Source of the DNA: Diphasiastrum complanatum
Lineage: Eukaryota > Streptophyta > Lycopodiopsida > Lycopodiales > Lycopodiaceae
Direction of reading: 5' to 3'
Length of the DNA: 64,000 bases
Assembly (NCBI GenBank): GCA_029204225.1
Contig: CM055111.1
Coordinates: forward strand, 3,163,029-3,227,028
Below the pieces are notes generated by a model. It made no database searches, was not told the DNA's origin, and saw only the letters and a list, made by a program, of their open reading frames with translations. Within the stretch, counting starts at the first letter, position 1. Every line of letters begins with the position of its first letter. The translations under genes and the position numbers were made by a program. This document shows positions 11,035-21,663 of the stretch, piece after piece.

Positions 11035-12000
11035 TTCTAAATACCGATTGAGAATATTGAGTTTGTCACTATCGACTGCTCCATAACAAATGCGTAAGTC
11101 CATAGTAGCTCAAATGTATCTTATAACTATGATAAGAGCTTTCCAATGTGTAAGGCCAAGATTGGTCATAAACTGACTTAAGGTACGGACTACTAAATCT
11201 ATGTCTGGTCTAGTACAGATCATTGCGTATATAAGAGATCCTATTATCGAATGATAAGGAAACCCACGCATCTGCTCCATCTCTTCGATTGTCTAAGGAC
11301 GTTGGTCTTTCGACAATTTGAGTCCCGGGTCGTAGGTCAATACTATTGCTAAAAAGCAGCGTGTTGTCCACATACAAAGTGATAAAAATAAAAGAATGAT
11401 GCACTCTCTGGGATATCAGAATTTGAAGTGCTTGGTTTATAGTCATGATCGATAAGAAAAGTGTTGATTCTTTGAAAACCATGCTCTAGTAGATTGCTTC
11501 AAGCCATAAAGTGCTCTGTGGAGTTTGCATACATGGTTCTTTCTGCCTTAGATAATATAACCTTCAAGCTATATCATGAAAATATCTTCTTCGATAACTC
11601 CATTAAGATAGGCTGCTTGTACATCCATTTGATGTATCTCTAGATCGGCTACAACAACAAATAACAATAGAAGTCTGATCGAATTGTCAAAAGATTTTGA
11701 AAGTTTTTGATTGCTACTTAATAAAATAAACAATTGTTCTTCTGGAATATTTGTCAATGAAGGTAATGAAATACTTTCATCTGAGCAATGATAGAGATTG
11801 CATTGGACCACATATATCTAAATGAACAACATCTAGAACATCTTTTGCGGCATACCTATGACTTGATCTAAAAGGAATCCTGGTTTGTTTTCCAAGGATG
11901 TTGCTATGACATACATGGAGGTCGACTTTGTTGGTTGGATAGTTGAGATCAAGTGTTAAGGATTGTCTAGACATGTTCGACATATATGTGATAAAATTAA
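11035..12000 (-). pseudogene. Copia fragment F (integrase start fused to RT/RNase H linker)
   Basis: On the minus strand, 11777-11983 encodes the end of the pre-integrase module and the first integrase Asp (VVHLDICGPM). It passes directly into RT sequence at 11569-11811 (HQMDVQAAYLNGVIEEDIFM). Further left come a TLYVDNTLLFS motif (YVDN in place of YVDD) at 11340-11390 and the post-RT block SIIGSLIYAMICTRPDI at about 11190-11250. The rest of the integrase core and part of RT are missing, so a large internal deletion has occurred. The family is copia but of a type unlike B, D and E1. Confidence 0.65.
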
Positions 12001-13255
12001 AAAAATGGAACTTAATTAGATCTATTTTAGATCAATAAGAGTGATTGGCAAATTGGATGATTAAAGATCAAGATGAGCACTCAAAACTAGATATGTGATG
12101 CCACAAAAATGTTAAATATTGAATATCAACATAAATATTGCATGATATACTCGAAGATGAAGATATGAGCTGGTTAAGTATAAATCATGAAGAGGCCTAA
12201 GTCATTTTTCGGAAATATATCTCCTAAGTAGTTGCCTTGTAATTAAGGGCAAGACCTTTAAAAGGAAAAGACATTGCCTTGGATAACCTTTACTAAGTCA
12301 TTCATACGAAATGACTAGATACGAAAAGACATGTTAAACTAGAGTAACTTTAACTCATAGTTAAGTATACCTCCTATGGTATAGTTGAACATATTTTCGG
12401 TCTAATTGTTAACTAGACCCTTTCGCGGAAGCGACGCACCTATTGTTTAAGAGGTGTGTTTGTTCGTCCCGTAGAACATATATAGAACTCACACTTCAGT
12501 CTCGATCATCGAGAGAGAAGAGTTTATGCTTACGTATGAGATTGAAGAAGTGAATAGAGTTTTGTGAGTTATTCTCTCTTATCTCTGTTCTTCGCACTGT
12601 TGAGTGTGAGTGATCTTGAGTCTGCTAACAATCTCTAATGCATTTCATGAATTATTCTCTGATCAGACAGACGCTCTAGTGCATTACAGTCATTTCTGTA
12701 TTTCTGTAAAGCATGCTCTAAAGAACTGTCTTAAAACCATCTTATTCGTCTGTCGCGAACACTTTCTTTTCGGCACTCAAATAACGACTATCTTTGGTAC
12801 AGTCTAGCATGATAATTGAATAAAGCTGTACGTATACATATGAGATGACAGTCCCTGTCTGAAGAATTGAGTCTTTGATCTGTTTTCCTGATTGGCATTG
12901 ACATAAGTTTCTAACGTGTTCTAAAACTCTTCGTGTTCTTTAACCATTAAGTTGGGCTTTAGCTGTTGAGGACTTCTGTTTAGAAACGAATAGTTCACGA
13001 ACGCGATTAATGAATTGTCTTCACAGTTGCAAATACATCGAACAATTCTCGATTCTCTGTTGACACCTTAATCAACCAGAGTGTAGTACTGTTGTACTGC
13101 CCTGATAACATCTCATTTGTAGAACGTGCTTCCTTCAACTCAATAGAGGCCAGATTGTTGTTTTGAATTTATTAACATTACCCATCCCGAACATAAGTAA
13201 TACTGGTTACTTTTTAATGTCTATCGACAACCAGAATAACACTCAAAATCTCTTG
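12001..13255. other. No gene seen; LTR-like sequence with a TATA motif
   Basis: This 1.25-kb gap between two copia remnants has no coding signal. It contains CATATATAG near 12477, followed by GAGAGAGAAG and TTATTCTCTCTTATCTCTG blocks (12510-12590) like the R/U5 segments of the A and C LTRs. It may be a decayed LTR of F or the 3' LTR of C. Ends and target duplications could not be placed. Confidence 0.3.
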
Positions 13256-13885
13256 TCATAAATTGTACCAAAAACATAACTTTCTAACGATGTCCTCTGT
13301 GGGAACGATACTATTCACTACAAAATCTATATTAACCTTGTTGGTATAGCACGACAAGATACAATCTTCCACCCTCAAGATCTCTATCAATCTGCAAGCC
13401 CAGGTAGCATTTTTCTTCTCCTGGGTATGATATTTCAAAGTGCCTTCTTTCACCTATGCAATCAATGTGTCGCTCTTTGACAGAATTAGTGTGTCGTCAT
13501 CATAGACACCAATAATGATTACTTCACTATATACGATCTTTACACTGTAGACCCACTTGCACTTGACAGTTTTCCTATTTATTGACACTCGTTCAAGAGT
13601 CTAGACTTTGTTCTTCTTCATGGAGTACATCTCGTGTTCCATGGCCTTTATCCATTTGTCTTTTTTTGGACATTAAACAACTTCTTGATAGGTCTGTGGT
13701 TCACCTCTGAATCCACAAAACTCTTCTGATACAGAAGCTGAGCTGTCTGGTATGTACCTGACAGGTTGTCTTCTTTCTCTACTAGATCTCCTTGGAGATG
13801 GTGCAAGATCAGCGACTACTTTGTCTTTCTTCTTCATATTGACAACAGAACCATTGTACGTTGTAGGTGTTTTGGGTACAGGCTG
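13256..13885 (-). pseudogene. Copia element C, 3' part (linker and deleted RT)
   Basis: Read on the minus strand from 13885: a linker with TPTTYNGS, a basic SPRRSSRERRQP stretch, PDSSASVSEEFCGF, then KCKWVYS joined directly to YSEVIIIGV.DDDTLI. A decayed RT thumb follows. The normal RT palm between KCKWVY and the YVDD region is absent, and YVDD is altered to DDDT. The same junction is seen in fragment G at 51001-51090. The right end stops at the exact insertion point of element B and resumes at 20044. Confidence 0.8.
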
Positions 13886-14567
13886 TGTAAAAATTACAGC
13901 AAATAAGGATCCTAAAACACTTGAAATGATGAGGGAAACAATAGATTATGATTTCATAAGATTAGCACAAGTTGAACCATCAAAATCCATCAAAAATCTA
14001 TGCTTGAACCTCACTAAATGGCCCAAATCCTTGAAGAAGGCTTCACACGTGTGAAAGTACAGCCTCCCACAGTCTGAGTACTGTACACCAGACCTACATT
14101 CAATCCTATAATCATTAGTAATCACAAGTACTCAAACAATTATGAACATAGAGAGCAATTGCACCATTATGAGAGAAAAAACATGAAATTGCTTGATTGA
14201 TTTTGGTGAGATATCATCACCTATATATACATGATCCATCACGGTTTTGGGCAGGTATGAGTAGCCCTAAACCTATCCCTAATGCTAATTTTGGTGGATC
14301 TTTCATCCCTACCAAGTTAGAGTTGGAATCTTGGAGATCCCTCAACAATGCAAAAATTACCAAAAATAGCTCCTATTTTTTCTCCCTTGTATCTAAGCAT
14401 AATTTGGACTCATTCCAAAGGTTCTAACACTTAGGTCTGCTTGAGAACATCCTTATGAATGGAATCCTATGCTATTTGGCACGTGTGACAAGCCACATCA
14501 TGACCATCTAACTATTTACAAGTCATATGACCAAAACTAGTCAAGCTAGAATTGTGAATTTTTAACA
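13886..14567 (-). repeat. 3' LTR of copia B
   Basis: 682 bp, beginning TGTAAAAATTACAG and ending TTTTTAACA on the plus strand, so it carries inverted TGTTA/TAACA-type ends. It matches the right LTR (19362-20043) almost exactly. It contains a TATATATAG box (complement at 14221-14230) and two CACGTG cores (14046-14051 and 14480-14485), the first inside the palindrome CACACGTGTG. Confidence 0.95.
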
Positions 14568-14579
14568 CTCCTCCTCACT
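14568..14579 (-). promoter_or_regulatory. Polypurine tract of copia B
   Basis: On the minus strand the bases just before the 3' LTR read GTGAGGAGGAG, a purine run expected to prime plus-strand DNA synthesis. Confidence 0.75.
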
Positions 14580-14581
14580 AT

Positions 14582-17500
14582 CTAGCTTGGTTCAATCATT
14601 GCTTTACTAATCACTCCAAGTGATGATCTGAACTTCATAAAAGGTGTCTTTTGAAGTGGTTTAGTAAGTAGATCAGCTACACATTCATTGCTTGGAACAT
14701 GCTCCAAAGCAATCTCCTTGGCTTGCACCATTTCTCTCACAAAGTGATGGCATATCTCAATGTGCTTAGATCTTGCATGGAAGATTGGGTTAGATGCAAG
14801 GTGTTGGGCTGATATATTGTCATTGTAGATGATTGGTGCCTCCTCTGAATCCATGATCTTTAGTTCCACCAATAATCTCTTGATCCAAAGTACCTCCTTT
14901 GTAGTGGTTGTCAAAGCTTTGTACTCGGCCTCGGTTGAAGATAGAGATATAGTTTCTTGCTTTTTTGAAAGCCATGAAACCACACCTTCTCCTATGAAAG
15001 TTGAATAGGCACTTGTTGATTTCCTATCCCTCTTATCCCCTGCAAAATCTGAATCACTAAATGCATGAAGGTTAATCACATCTCCTCTATATAGAATCCC
15101 AAAATCCAATGTACCCGAGATGTATCTTAGAATCCTCTTAGCCTTTTTCCAATGGATATTCAATGGCTTTTGCATGGATTGGCTCAACCTACATACACTA
15201 AAGCTAAGATCTGGTCGAGTTATAGTGATCCACATTAAGGAACCTATAAGTTGCCTAAACAAAGTGATGTCCATGAAGGATCTTTCATCATCTTCATTTG
15301 GCACTTTTACATCTTGCTCCATTGGTGTGTCAACACTTTTGCATACTTCCATCTTAAACTTCTTCAAAAGACTTTGAGCATAGTTTACTTGACTTATAAA
15401 GATAAAATCAGACCCTCTAAGTACTTCTATGCCTAAGATGAAGTGAAGACACCCTAGATCTACCATCTTGAACTCTAAGGATAGATCTATCTTTATTTTT
15501 TCAATACCATCAACACTATTTCCACTAATGATGATGTCATCTACATAAATGAGTAAAAGTACAATACCAACATCATCAAACTTAATGTAAAGAGTGGTAT
15601 CATATTCACTTTGAACAAAAGAAAGTGAAATAAGATAGCAATGTAGTCTTGAATTCCAAGATCTCGAGGCTTGCTTCAAGCCATAGATGCTTCTTTGGAG
15701 ATGGCATACTTTGTTCTCCATTCCATGCTTGATGAACCCTTGTGGCTGCTCCATATAGATATCCTCTTCCAAAAAACCATTCAAGAAAGCATTAGAGACA
15801 TCCATTTGACATAGAATCCATCCAAAATGTGATGCAAGTGCAATGATTAGTCTTATTGTGACCATCTTGGCCACGGGTGCAAAAGTTTCCTCATAGTCTA
15901 TCCCTCTCTCTTGAGCATAACCTTTTGCAACTAATCTTGCTTTATGTTTGTTAACACTCCCATTTGCATTCAACTTAAGCTTGAAGACCCACTTGCATCC
16001 TATTACATTCCTTTGAGGTCTCTCAACAAGCAACCAAGTTTCATTCTCAATCAAGGCATCATACTCATCCAACATAGCTTTATACCATTCTTTGGAGTTC
16101 AATGCATCTTCAACATTAGACAGTTCTTCAAAACTAGATAAAGCATAAGAAGTGGATGAGATACCCTCAACTTTCTGTCCTTTGCCTTGATATGTGAGCC
16201 TTGATGGCTCCACTTTTGCCCTTGAAGATCTCCTTGGTGTGATAGGTGGGTTTGGTGCTTGCTCCTCCATGAGCTCCTCCTCAAAACCAAGATCTTGCTC
16301 CTCGGCCATCTTCTTCTTGATTGTTGGAGCACTTGAGCCTTCTTCAAGCATATGCATATGATGTTCATCAAAGATGACATCCCTTGAAACAACAAATTTG
16401 TTCAAGGATGGGAGATAGACTTTGTAGCCCTTGCTTGAGCTTGCATATCCAAGCATGATCCCTCTTGTGGAAGATGGATCCTCCTTGGTTCTTGTTTCCA
16501 ATGGCACATGCACATAACATATACACCCAAAAACTTTCAAGTGATTAAGATTGGGTTTCTTTCCATACAACATCTCATAAGGAGTTTTGCCTTCAATTGC
16601 TTTGCAAGACACCCTATTCATCAAGTAGTTTGCACATACAAGAGACTCACCCCAAAAGGATTTGGGCAAACAAGCATCTAATCTTAAAGCCTTAGAACAT
16701 TCACATAATGTTCTATTCCTTCTTTCAGCAACTCCATTTTGTTGAGGAGTGTAAGGACAAGAAGTCTCTTTCTTGATCCCTTCCTCCTCACAAAAGGCCT
16801 TGAACTCATTGGAGATGAATTCGCCACCATTGTCACTTCTAAGGATCTTGATGCTATGATTATGATGCTTTTCCACAAACAACTTGAACTTTACAAAAGT
16901 ATCAAATACTTGAGACTTGAAGGAAAGTAAGAACACCCAACAATATCTTGAGTAGTCATCAATGAAGGTTAAAAACATGGATGAACCTCCATTAGATTTG
17001 GTGCTAGCAATGTGCACATCCGAGTGTATGAGTTCAAGAGGATGAGATGACTTTGTGATGGAGTTAAGAAACACCTTCTTATGTGCCTTGGATAAGGCAC
17101 AAGCTTCACAAACCTTGTCTTCCTTCCCAATAGACCTTGGTAGGCCTAAATCATACTCCTCCTTGATCATAGCCTCCATGGAACCCGAGTTGACATGTCC
17201 AAGTCTTTTGTGCCATAAAGTAAAGGTAGATATCTTGCTCTTCTCGGCCAACATGACAACATTAGTATCCACAAATGCATCCAGCTTATAAAGTTTGCCA
17301 AGTCTAGTGCCCTTAGCCACTATCTTACCCTTCTTCTTGATGAAACATTCATTTGAAGCAAAGTCAACATTGAAACCATTGTCTACCATTTGGCCAACAC
17401 TTAGTAGATTCTTTGTTATTGTAGGAATGTACAAAACACCTTCTATGTTGATCTTTTTGGAAGATCCTAAGCAAAGGGGAATGCTACCAACTCCTTCAAT

Positions 17501-18472
17501 CTTACAAGCTTCATCATTTGCTGTATAGATAGACTTTATAGGTCCATCATAAGATAAGAGAGAAGAGAAAAACTCCCTTTTACTAGTCATGTGTGAACTA
17601 GCACCCGAGTCAATCCACCAAGGATCTTCTCCTTTGAAGCTTGTTGAAGAAAATATGGACATCATGAGAGAGTCCTCATGTGAACTCTCCTCCTCCTCCT
17701 CTTTGCTCATGTTGGCTTGGCTTTGATCTTGCTTCCTCTTGAAGCATTCCGAGGCATAATGCCCCATCTTGCTACAATAGTAGCACTTCACCTTTGATTT
17801 GTCCTTCTTGACTTTGGTGGTTGATGGAGATGCCTTTGGGGGTCCTTCTTGATCCTCAAGCTTTGTAGACTTCTTGAATGTTGATCCTTTGCCTTTGGAC
17901 TTGCCTTTGCCTTTGGTGAAGAGAGCTTGGTCATCTCCACCTTGGATGGAAAGCCTATCCATCCTCTCTTGCATTTGGCTCCTTCTTGATTCCTCGGCCA
18001 TGAGTGTGCCTTGGAGTTCTTCAAGTATGGGTAGCTTACCCATAATTGCATATCCCTGAACCAAATTGTCAAATTCAAAGCTTAGTCCATTCAATATGAG
18101 TTGAACAAGCTCTTCATCCTTGATAGGGTCACCTATAAAGGCTAGCTCTTTGTTCAATTCCTTTACTCTTAGGACAAAAGTATGTGCACTCTCTCCTTTC
18201 TTTTGATAGCTTCTATAGATTTGATTCTTCAAAGCTAAAATTCTAGTTTGGTTCTTGGATTCATAGACCTTTTGCAAAGTCTCCCAAGCATCTTGAGCTG
18301 AAGTGCAATCTCCTACCTCTCTTAAGAGTTCATTTGCAACATTCATTTTTATGCAATGTAGTGCAACATTGCACCTCTTGATGTATTTGGCTTTTTCTTG
18401 AGGATGAATAGGTTCACCCTCCTTACCATTTACAATTTCCATCAGATCTTGCATGATCATGATAGATTCCAT
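14582..18472 (-). CDS. Copia B gag-pol polyprotein, 1296 residues from an internal Met
   Basis: A single long frame encodes all copia domains in order. Gag UBN2 lies at about residues 1-170, a CCHC zinc knuckle at C230-C233-H238-C243, and protease at D288-S-G-A. The HHCC module is at H421, H426, C455 and C458. Integrase has D485, D547 and E583 with 35 residues between the last two (the D,D35E signature). RT has D891 (MDVSNAFLNG) and YVDD at 976-979. RNase H has D1140, E1181 and D1218. The real start is upstream at 18550: 22 codons precede an in-frame TAG at 18482-18484, where relatives have Trp. The Met at 18472 is therefore a fallback start and would lack the gag N-terminus. Otherwise the frame is open. 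Expression would be from the right LTR. Confidence 0.95.
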   Translation of the reverse strand: MESIMIMQDLMEIVNGKEGEPIHPQEKAKYIKRCNVALHCIKMNVANELLREVGDCTSAQDAWETLQKVYESKNQTRILALKNQIYRSYQKKGESAHTFVLRVKELNKELAFIGDPIKDEELVQLILNGLSFEFDNLVQGYAIMGKLPILEELQGTLMAEESRRSQMQERMDRLSIQGGDDQALFTKGKGKSKGKGSTFKKSTKLEDQEGPPKASPSTTKVKKDKSKVKCYYCSKMGHYASECFKRKQDQSQANMSKEEEEESSHEDSLMMSIFSSTSFKGEDPWWIDSGASSHMTSKREFFSSLLSYDGPIKSIYTANDEACKIEGVGSIPLCLGSSKKINIEGVLYIPTITKNLLSVGQMVDNGFNVDFASNECFIKKKGKIVAKGTRLGKLYKLDAFVDTNVVMLAEKSKISTFTLWHKRLGHVNSGSMEAMIKEEYDLGLPRSIGKEDKVCEACALSKAHKKVFLNSITKSSHPLELIHSDVHIASTKSNGGSSMFLTFIDDYSRYCWVFLLSFKSQVFDTFVKFKLFVEKHHNHSIKILRSDNGGEFISNEFKAFCEEEGIKKETSCPYTPQQNGVAERRNRTLCECSKALRLDACLPKSFWGESLVCANYLMNRVSCKAIEGKTPYEMLYGKKPNLNHLKVFGCICYVHVPLETRTKEDPSSTRGIMLGYASSSKGYKVYLPSLNKFVVSRDVIFDEHHMHMLEEGSSAPTIKKKMAEEQDLGFEEELMEEQAPNPPITPRRSSRAKVEPSRLTYQGKGQKVEGISSTSYALSSFEELSNVEDALNSKEWYKAMLDEYDALIENETWLLVERPQRNVIGCKWVFKLKLNANGSVNKHKARLVAKGYAQERGIDYEETFAPVAKMVTIRLIIALASHFGWILCQMDVSNAFLNGFLEEDIYMEQPQGFIKHGMENKVCHLQRSIYGLKQASRSWNSRLHCYLISLSFVQSEYDTTLYIKFDDVGIVLLLIYVDDIIISGNSVDGIEKIKIDLSLEFKMVDLGCLHFILGIEVLRGSDFIFISQVNYAQSLLKKFKMEVCKSVDTPMEQDVKVPNEDDERSFMDITLFRQLIGSLMWITITRPDLSFSVCRLSQSMQKPLNIHWKKAKRILRYISGTLDFGILYRGDVINLHAFSDSDFAGDKRDRKSTSAYSTFIGEGVVSWLSKKQETISLSSTEAEYKALTTTTKEVLWIKRLLVELKIMDSEEAPIIYNDNISAQHLASNPIFHARSKHIEICHHFVREMVQAKEIALEHVPSNECVADLLTKPLQKTPFMKFRSSLGVISKAMIEPS

Positions 18473-18550
18473 TCTAACTTTCTATATGGAATAGTTAGTT
18501 TTGTTGAGCCTTTCATTAGTATCCAAAAGATATGCATTTATAGATGCCAT
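18473..18550 (-). pseudogene. N-terminal gag segment of copia B cut by TAG
   Basis: From the ATG at 18550 (complement) the frame encodes 22 residues including NERLNKTNYSI, matching the gag starts of D and E1. It then meets TAG at 18482-18484, where D and E1 have TGG (Trp). It continues in the same frame into the 1296-residue ORF. One G-to-A change explains the stop. Confidence 0.85.
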
Positions 18551-19349
18551 CTAGTCTTCTAATCAAGGACTTGACACAAATGAAGGTTACTTCTATTGAT
18601 TTGATTGAAGGTCTACCTTATCCCACTTCTTAGGGACCTGAAAAGATCAGTAATAGACTTCCTATAAATATCTAAGAATGATCTCTAACAAAATCAAATC
18701 ATAGAATACTAGAAACAATGCACTTGCTTGATTGAAGTAGACAATACTAGTAGAATTGCCCCTCTTTCTATAAAGAACATTAAAGCTTCCAAATGATCTG
18801 ATCAAGAGTGAATTTCAGCAACCTAATATACTTCCAAAATCACTTGTAAAAGATCTAAATGGAACTTAATGAGGATGCAACACAATCTACTATCCAATCA
18901 CAAGCAAAAAATGATCAAAATTGATGAAAAATTGATCTAATTTGGTGCATAAGTCAAGCAATGGTTGGACTGAACCTAAATAACTTTAGGAGGTGCCTAC
19001 TACACCTTAGAACAGCCTTGAAGAGTCCCCAAAACTCTGATATTCCCTCTCCTTGAATGCTAGAAAGCCTCCTCTATGAAATCACCTCCAAAACTCGCTT
19101 AGAAATCAATGCTTGGAGCAAGCAAAACTTGCTATCTTGGTAATGTGAATTGAATTCAAATTTGCCTCTGGTTGTAGACACCTAAACACCTGAAAATGAA
19201 GTCACACAACACCAATATCCAATGTATTTGACTCACTTTGAGTTCTAGAATCAATACTAGATGCTAAGATCCAATCTAGACAAGATTTAGATCAAAAATT
19301 GTGATCAAATTGAATGAAAACCAAGGATTTAGCTCATTTCAACCTTTAG
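18551..19349 (-). other. 5' leader of copia B
   Basis: About 0.8 kb between the primer-binding site and gag, with no coding signal. This is the position of the untranslated leader and packaging region in copia RNAs. Confidence 0.7.
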
Positions 19350-19361
19350 GCTCTGATACCA
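19350..19361 (-). promoter_or_regulatory. Primer-binding site of copia B
   Basis: On the minus strand, immediately after the 5' LTR, the sequence reads TGGTATCAGAGC. It is complementary to the 3' end of plant initiator tRNA-Met, the usual copia primer. Confidence 0.92.
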
Positions 19362-20043
19362 TGTAAAAATTACAGAAAATAAGGATTCTAAAACACTTGA
19401 AATGATGAGGGAAACAATAGATTATGATTTCATAAGATTAGCACAAGTTGAACCATCAAAATCCATCAAAAATCTATGCTTGAACCTCACTAAATGGCCC
19501 AAATCCTTGAAGAAGGCTTCACACGTGTGAAAGTACGGCCTCCCACAGTCTGAGTACTGTACACCAAACCTACATTCAATCCTATAATCATTAGTAATCA
19601 CAAGTACTCAAACAATTATGAACATAGAGAGCAATTGCACCATTATGAGAGAAAAAACATGAAATTGCTTGATTGATTTTGGTGAGATATCATCACCTAT
19701 ATATACATGATCCATCACGGTTTTGGGCAGGTATGAGTAGCCCTAAACCTATCCCTAATGCTAATTTTGGTGGATCTTTCATCCCTACCAAGTTAGGGTT
19801 GGAATCTTGGAGATCCCTCAACAATGCAAAAATTACCAAAAATAGCTCCTATTTTTTCTCCCTTGTATCTAAGCATAATTTGGACTCATTCCAAAGGTTC
19901 TAACACTTAGGTCTACTTGAGAACATCCTTATGAATGGAATCCTATGCTATTTGGCACGTGTGACAAGCCACATCATGACCATCTAACTATTTACAAGTC
20001 ATATGACCAAAACTAGTCAAGCTAGAATTGTGAATTTTTAACA
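19362..20043 (-). repeat. 5' LTR of copia B
   Basis: 682 bp, matching 13886-14567 apart from about six substitutions. The probable TATA box is the complement of CTATATATAC at 19697-19706. CACGTG cores occur at 19522-19527 and 19956-19961. This LTR would drive transcription leftward. Confidence 0.95.
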
Positions 20044-21615
20044 GGCTGCAGGTCTTGCTGCTCATTGTTTGAATTGTCACTCAGTTCATTCATAGTGTGA
20101 ACATATTGACCTAGATGTTCAAGGTCTGTTCCCTCTATTGGTGTGGGCAAGTCGTAATACTGCTTGTTGTGAATCTGGTAGCTGACTGGATCTTTGTCAG
20201 CCATCGTTCTTCCTTCGTCAAACTTGACGTCTCTAACAATCTTTACTTCGTTGCTCTCCGTCTGTCTTGCGTGACGTGGGTACTGGTGTTGGCATCAACC
20301 ACGTTGCATGCCTCATCTGTGAATGTCACACGCATGCCTACATCTGCTATCCTTGCAACAAATAGTAGATCCTCTGTAATGTAGGCACGTACAAGACATT
20401 GTCTAGCCTTCTATCTCTGCCATTGGTGTTCAACCATAGCACTCCAATTCCGCTCACTTCGTGTCGCGATCCATCTCCCATAATGATGTATCTGGAAGAG
20501 TCTGTTTGCAGAAAGTCAGCTACATGTGTCTCGTTGTCACAAAATGTGACTTAGTGCTTGAGTCAAGAACGACGTCTTGAACATCGGCTTGAGATGTAGC
20601 ACAAACATTTGTACACAAGTAGGCAGACGGATTGCGGTTGGCTCGTTCTTCACCCATATTTCAGGATTCTGGCTCCTCCACATATAATGAGTTGTTGGAG
20701 CTCTCCTTTCTTCCTTCTACCTTCTTGTTTCTTGGATTCTAATAACAATCCATGGCAGCATAACCCTTCTTGTGACAATGTACACACTCAATCTTCGAAT
20801 TCAGCCAACATTTATCTACAATGTGGCCGCCACATCTGCATCTGACGCAGGTTTTCTTCTCACTGCCTTGTTGCTTGTTCTTGCTCCTACCTTTCGATCT
20901 TTCTTCTTGATCTCCATCTCTCTGCTGGTTCTGATCTCCCCTTTGGGTTGACTCCCTCTTAGGTTGAGGCTTCTTTTTTGGCTGATCTCTGTTGTTGTAG
21001 AGAGACTGATCAGATTCGTTCTTGTTGTCATAATGCTGTTGAGCCTCCACCTCTTCTTTGATGTCAATGATAGCCTTTTCGAAGGTCATGTTAGGATCTT
21101 TGGCCAGTAAGGTCTGGGTAGTCTAGAATGATCCTGATAGTGAGCGTAGGAGATACATGAGCTACTTTTCTTGTGAGACCGCATGTTCTGTTCCAGCGTT
21201 GTGTAGAGATAGGAACAAGTTCTTCATCTTTCTGATGAAGCTAGTGCGATCTTTGCCATCCCATCTTAGATAGGTAAGCTGATCTTCTAGATGCATGATC
21301 TAATTGTGTGACTTGGTCTGAAATCTTCTAATGAGTGCATCCCACATCTCTCTTGCGTTAGAGATAGTAGCAAGGTCAAGGGTGATGCTATCGTCGATGG
21401 AAGAAGATATGATAGCTATATCTTTGTTATTTCTTTCTTTCCACTCTCGAAGTTCTTTGTCTGTACTGGTAGGCATTTCCTTGGTGCCATCCACCATGGC
21501 CATAGAGCTCTCCTCTCAAGATGAGGGAAGCCTTTGCTTTCCAGGCCAAGAAATTTGACCCGCCTGCCTCTAGAACTATCCACATCTTAGAATGGATGTT
21601 GTTGATGGAAGCCAT
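20044..21615 (-). pseudogene. Copia element C, 5' part (gag, zinc knuckles, protease, linker)
   Basis: From right to left on the minus strand: a gag start (21427-21615, MASINNIHSKMWIVLEAGG), a UBN2 core (21300-21503, with ATISNAREMWDALIRRF), and two adjacent zinc knuckles (20739-20900). The first knuckle is a complete CVRC..CGGH....C; the second has His replaced by Tyr. A protease region with a decayed active site lies at about 20400-20650, and the linker LPTPIEGTDLEHL at 20044-20204. Between protease and linker (about 20280) the whole integrase core is missing. With the RT deletion seen at 13.5 kb, C could not have been autonomous. It is interrupted at 20044 by element B. Confidence 0.75.
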
Positions 21616-21650
21616 TGTTTAAATAACCTAGCTTTGAGAACCTTAATACT

Positions 21651-21659
21651 CGGATACCA
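21651..21659 (-). promoter_or_regulatory. Decayed primer-binding site of copia C
   Basis: The minus strand reads TGGTATCCG, against the consensus TGGTATCAG, just outside the proposed LTR end. It lies about 35 bp upstream of the gag start. Confidence 0.6.
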
Positions 21660-21663
21660 CTAT

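Larger units (their letters stand above)
13886..20043 (-). mobile_element. Complete young Ty1/copia retrotransposon B
   Basis: The element is 6158 bp on the minus strand, with 682-bp LTRs at each end and a perfect 5-bp target duplication GGCTG (13881-13885 and 20044-20048). By eye the LTRs differ at about six positions, so the insertion is recent. It has a tRNA-Met-type primer-binding site, a purine-rich tract, a leader of about 0.8 kb and one long gag-pol frame. It split element C: the C reading frame continues across the two sides once B and one GGCTG are removed, and paralogue G at 50.7 kb shows the uninterrupted sequence. Confidence 0.97.
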
